From contig OY365822.1 of assembly GCA_959347315.1 (NCBI GenBank), positions 6,435,367-6,499,366 on the forward strand: a DNA stretch of 64,000 bases, read 5' to 3'. The notes under the pieces are model-generated. The model saw nothing but the letters and a program-made list of their open reading frames with translations. It was not told the origin of the DNA and did not search any database. The stretch is from Bimastos eiseni (taxonomy: Eukaryota > Annelida > Clitellata > Crassiclitellata > Lumbricidae). The translations under genes were made by a program, and so were the position numbers. Numbering within the stretch: position 1 is the first letter of the stretch; each line of letters starts with the position of its first letter. Shown here one piece after another: positions 60,063 through 64,000 of the stretch.

Positions 60063-60712
60063 CAGTTGTATTGAAGAATCTTCTGGAAGATGCGCTAACA
60101 TAACAACAGCAATCAAGCAACGGAACAGACCTTTTCCAACAGCTACCAAGGTTGAACAAAATAACAGTCAACTTTAGCAGTCCAACCAGGATTACAACCC
60201 AGCGCAACGAATGCCTGACGCACCCACCCAAATTTGCCCTACAGACCTAGCAGGTTCTTAGGCTGGGTTAGAGTGGACAATTTGGCATCACAGACCAGAT
60301 ATTTCCCCAGGGTACGGGACCATATAGGTTTGGTCAGAAATCACGTCAATGCTGGCCGGATAAAAAAAAGCTCGCCAAGAAGTTGTATAAAAATTTTCAC
60401 CAAGTTAAGTTAAGCTAAGCAAACGAGAGTTTGACGCCTGCTTGACGACATATCCGCCACATTAACAAACATGCAATGTTTCCACACACCCTAAAATGTG
60501 TCAACATCCCGTAAAAATTCTGCCAGGACAATATTCCTGCCCAGTGTCACTTGGTCAAAAAACATTTCTCCCAACTGATGCCCCTCCTGTAAAACTATCC
60601 CTCACCTGTCAGGCCTCATCGCAGAGTCTGTGATGTCCCATCCATGGCCCGTTTGATGAAATTAAGAAACAAATGCAGTCAATAATCGCTATTTACAGAT
60701 TCTGCACAAGGT

Positions 60713-60767
60713 ATACATACATACATACATACATACATACATACATACATACATACATACATACATG
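60713..60767. repeat. CATA microsatellite
   Basis: Thirteen perfect CATA repeats. Confidence 0.98.
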
Positions 60768-61254
60768 AAAACATTAAAGGTTGCATACTTCAAAGACATT
60801 AGGTATACTCGCATAATGTCCCCTACCAAATACTCCCTTTATTACCAAACAGACACGTCTTTGTCCCACTCGACAAGTTTAACCCCAACGGACCAGTTTA
60901 ACCCTCCCACAATGGACCAGTTCAACATTGAACCCAAGAAATAAACTAATACTTGAAAAACAGTCTCCCCAAAAGATGCAACCCCCACCAAATCGTTTAA
61001 CCTGGAACCAGGAACATTAAAAAAAATTTCTGCATAGTGGCAACCCTCTAAGGAGCTGAAAAGCGCTGGGAAAGCCCCCCAACGAGGCGGTCTGTTTCGT
61101 AACAATGGAATTGCAAGTCGGCTAAAAATAGATCAAACATCGCATTTTTATGTACAAAACAAAAGAAGTGCAGCTTTGTCCGCATACGGCGCATTCGCGT
61201 GCGCACGAGTGCGTAAACGTATCGAGGAGTCATGTTGCGAGATGATGCGTGCTA

Positions 61255-63946
61255 TTATGACGAGTCCTGGTCGAGGCGTCGGAGCGCGGTGCCGACGTGC
61301 TTTCTGAGGACGACCATTTTGGCACGCGCTTCTTGTCGGCTGTGTTCTTTGTGGTCGAACGTGCAGCCGTGCTGTTCGGGCAGACGGTGTAGAGAGCAAA
61401 AGATGTAATCTACAGTTGAACAGGGCAGAATTAGAGACGGTAATGTAATGTATTTTGCGTCTAATGTATTGTGTGTCTGTTTTTGTAAATGTGAACACTT
61501 ACATAGCGATGGTGGATATGAGCTTTCATGACCTATGACCTAAAATCAGAACAAAAAATTATTATTATAATTATCTTCAATAACTTTGTGTTATTGTTCA
61601 TATTGTTCACCATAATCTTTAAAACGAAGAGTTTACCTTCATTTGAAAGTATTTTTTTATAATGAACTATATAAATATAGCTTATAAAAAACCTGTATAA
61701 TTTGTGTTTATATATTGTGAAATGATCTCTCACTTGAGCTTCATTCTTTGCTCGTGGTCCAAACGTCAAGTTTTTATAAGTATCTCAAGACCGTTTTCTT
61801 TAGTTGTGGCTAGGTTTAGAGCGCTCCTGAGTAGGTTTCTTGAAGGGGCGCTATATAAATGCTTATTATGAATGAATATAAAGTTATATATATAATATTT
61901 TATGGTAAAATAAAAGGCTTAGAATACCATATACACCACAGAATGCTAATGACATGCTTCAATACTCTCCTGTTATGAGAAGATTGTTCCTGGACATCAG
62001 TATTAGTTCACCCATACAGCAAAATATGCCATATACCGAAATACGAAGTACCCATACGCCAAACAGCGTCGAGAAGGAAGCTGGTGTTTCTCCGACATGT
62101 TATGTGATAAAACGGAATGGAAAAGGAAATGATCCTGGCATGTAAAGGACGAAGGAAGAAAAGAGGGCGCCCACGAAAAAAAATGGATGGATATGACACA
62201 TGAAAAAACTGAAATGAGCCTGGAGGAATTAAGGGATGCAACTTCGGAAAGAAAAAAAATGGAGAGGATTGGTCACGGCGGTCGCTAGATTCCCAAGAAA
62301 TGAAAGCACAAGGTGACAGGGTGATAGGAAAATCTTTCACTACACAACACAGTCCTCACAATGAATAATTTAATGACCACATTGAACTGAATGAAAAAAC
62401 ACGTTAAAAAGCAGTGTTTGTTATTAGGGGAGCATAAAATGACCCCATTCTGGTGCATTCAGTGATAGAAATTTGTGGTAGGATTGAGAAATCGCAATAG
62501 TAATTAAAAATTTATATAGCACCTCTCATTGACAGACTTGTCAGCGATACAACAACCCGACGACGTGAGCCCGTATGGAACAGAGTCAATGGGACATCAA
62601 TAATATTATACTCGCCATAAAACCGTTCGTGCCAGGGTTATGAGTACTCTTGAGTAGTAGCCTTCAATGGGTGCCATATAAATCTTTGCAATGAATGAAT
62701 GAACGAGAGACGGAGGAGACAGGGAGAGGCCTCCGCCGAACCCCGCAAAGGAGTTCCGGGCACCTACCGCATTTACATTTGCCGATTTCTCTGATGGCGA
62801 GGTCCATTCGACAGTTGCAGAGGAAGCAGCGTTTCTTGTTCTTCTGAACGGGCGGTTGGTCTTCTTCCTCCCCGTCATCGCGGTCGTCGGTCGTCCCGTG
62901 CAACCGTTTCGCCTCTACCACCTCCTCCCCCGTCTCGTCTTCGTCCCTTTCGTCCTGTTTGCTGCAAAGATGAAAATGCGAAAAGGGTGTAAAACAAAGA
63001 TGGCAACAAACACGGTGATTGGAAAAAACTGAACCTATAGCGTCACCATAATAATATGAGGAATAATTTTAACATTTTAATTAATCAAAAAACACTTAAG
63101 AGACACTTAAGTATGAAGGGAATTTTTATCAGTTATAAAGAGTGCTCAAAATGCACCGCATTATTATTCCGTTCTCGCTGAACTGAAATGACGTCATTGT
63201 GATGTCGATTTTCAACTGCATGGTACAGTGCATAATTAGAAATATAATTACTATCATAGTTAGGTGTAAAATACTTTAGTCTCAATAAAATTCTTTAAGA
63301 TTTGGTATTTATTTCTCTAGTCTCTGCAGAGGTTCATGTTTTTTTCCATTCACCTTATAAATACTCTCAAACAAACACAACCAAAACATCTCGACATATT
63401 GTACGGGTATACATATGCTGAACCAGCTCCCCACAGACTGCAAACCGAGCCGACCAAAATGGCATCGTTTTTAGTGAATGCACCAGAGAATTTCCTGGGG
63501 TAAGTTCGTAATCGCAATCTCCAGACTTCTAAATCGCCACTTGAAAGCCAAGCGCAGGGCCCCAGCTTATTCACGAGCACCACAAACATGGCTTGACCTC
63601 CCCAAATTCTGTCCTGGCACCTCAACGGACATGGCAGCATGGCTATTGAGCACTTGATCTGATACAATCCTGGCAAATAAGCTGGTCGCCCTCGCATTTT
63701 TGTGTTGCACTGCAAAATACTGAAGACAAATATCTACAGAACAGCATGTGGCCGTATTAGTCATATGTCACATGCAACGAGCAGACGCCACAGTTGGTGC
63801 TCACCGCTTTTTGCCGCGCTGGTGAGTGAAGCAATTGGAGCCAGCGGTGTCGGAGGTGTTGTTGGCGTCAGCTGCGGAGGATGAAGCGACTCTCAGTGTC
63901 TCGGCGACCTCTCTTGCATGAACTTCAGACGACTCGACACCTACAC
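61255..63946 (-). CDS. ZFAND3: ZFAND3-like AN1 zinc-finger protein (5' partial)
   Basis: Exons 63805-63946, 62768-62961 and 61255-61409, with consistent phases. The C-terminus carries an AN1 zinc finger with all ligands: KKRCFLCNC, 13 residues to CKC, then [20 protein letters not shown]. The spacing and the phrase HRLPEQHxCTFDH are those of ZFAND3 (TEX27) rather than ZFAND5/6. The tail ends LRRLDQDSS. Upstream is an acidic linker ([26 protein letters not shown]) and a Ser/Thr/Ala-rich segment, equivalent to the linker between the A20 and AN1 fingers. The A20-finger exon(s) and start codon lie beyond the right edge. The exon junction gives Asp where human ZFAND3 has Gly after CRC. The molecular role of ZFAND3 is poorly defined: A20/AN1 proteins bind ubiquitin, and ZFAND3 has been linked to transcription. 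Confidence 0.92.
61800..61880 (+). repeat. Dispersed repeat 3' end (GCGCTATATAAAT family), best copy
   Basis: GAGCGCTCCTGAGTAGGTTT, CTTGAAGGGGCGCTATATAA, ATGCTTATTATGAATGAA. It sits in a ZFAND3 intron. Another copy at 62630-62705 lies in the same intron. Confidence 0.8.
62130..62325 (+). pseudogene. Short LINE polymerase C-terminal relic
   Basis: In + orientation one frame reads [20 protein letters not shown], matching the tail of the fragment at 52447-52815 ([19 protein letters not shown]). Frames are broken by stops on both sides. Confidence 0.75.
63490..63585 (+). repeat. Dispersed repeat (AAAGCCAAG family)
   Basis: TCGTAATCGCAATCTCCAGA, CTTCTAAATCGCCACTTGAA, AGCCAAGCGCAGGGCCCCAG, CTTATTCACGAGC. 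Fourth copy of the family, in a ZFAND3 intron. Confidence 0.75.
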
Positions 63947-64000
63947 CTGACATTTCAAAATACATCGTTGCTATCATCATCATCACCACCGCCACTATCG

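Larger units (their letters stand above)
56999..61254. other. Intergenic region between calpain 5' end and ZFAND3 3' end
   Basis: No exon supported. It includes the calpain promoter side, the ZFAND3 3' UTR, repeat copies at 57845-57905 and 59930-60062, paired AAT-rich direct repeats at 58015-58205, the hAT-like element at 59285-59730 and a CATA microsatellite at 60713-60767. Confidence 0.65.

Overview
This is nuclear DNA of a multicellular animal. Genes are split by GT-AG introns, spacers are AT-rich, and microsatellites, minisatellites and small dispersed transposon relics are dense. Gene content (SUEL lectin + CUB + Sushi receptor, TIA1/TIAR, a classical calpain, ZFAND3) and a very frequent repeat ending in GCGCTATATAAAT suggest a marine invertebrate, plausibly a deuterostome such as an echinoderm, hemichordate or lancelet. 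Sequence alone does not settle the phylum. All exon models here were built by hand from splice sites, reading phase and family similarity.

Layout. (1) 990-8987, + strand: 3' part of a single-pass membrane receptor with a SUEL lectin domain, a CUB domain, a possible half-CUB cassette, a Sushi domain, a TM helix and a 315-residue cytoplasmic tail. (2) 13472-14953 and 21815-24746, - strand: two intron-poor genes, each with an N-terminal PTB/PID-like domain and a long disordered tail, probably cytoplasmic adaptors. (3) 30893-39109, - strand: a complete TIA1/TIAR gene in 12 coding exons (395 aa). (4) 44398-56998, - strand: a classical penta-EF-hand calpain in about 16 coding exons (about 735 aa), whose catalytic Cys and His positions read Ser and Gln, so it is a likely pseudoprotease. 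(5) 61255-63946, - strand: the 3' three exons of ZFAND3, with the AN1 zinc finger; the 5' exons lie beyond the window.

The receptor and the first PTB gene are tail to tail. Every gene after it lies on the minus strand. Nothing indicates an operon or shared pathway, although a receptor and two PTB adaptors in one neighbourhood is suggestive.

The rest is spacer and intron: three or more nonautonomous elements with 8-bp target-site duplications (hAT-like), degenerate LINE reverse-transcriptase tails, tRNA-derived SINEs, several dispersed repeat families and many tandem arrays. The most notable signals are the inactivated calpain, an array of about 24 tandem copies of a calpain splice-acceptor/exon-start junction, the receptor architecture, and a MITE whose terminal repeat has been amplified into a 14-bp minisatellite. 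I saw no CRISPR array, rRNA, or intact tRNA gene.
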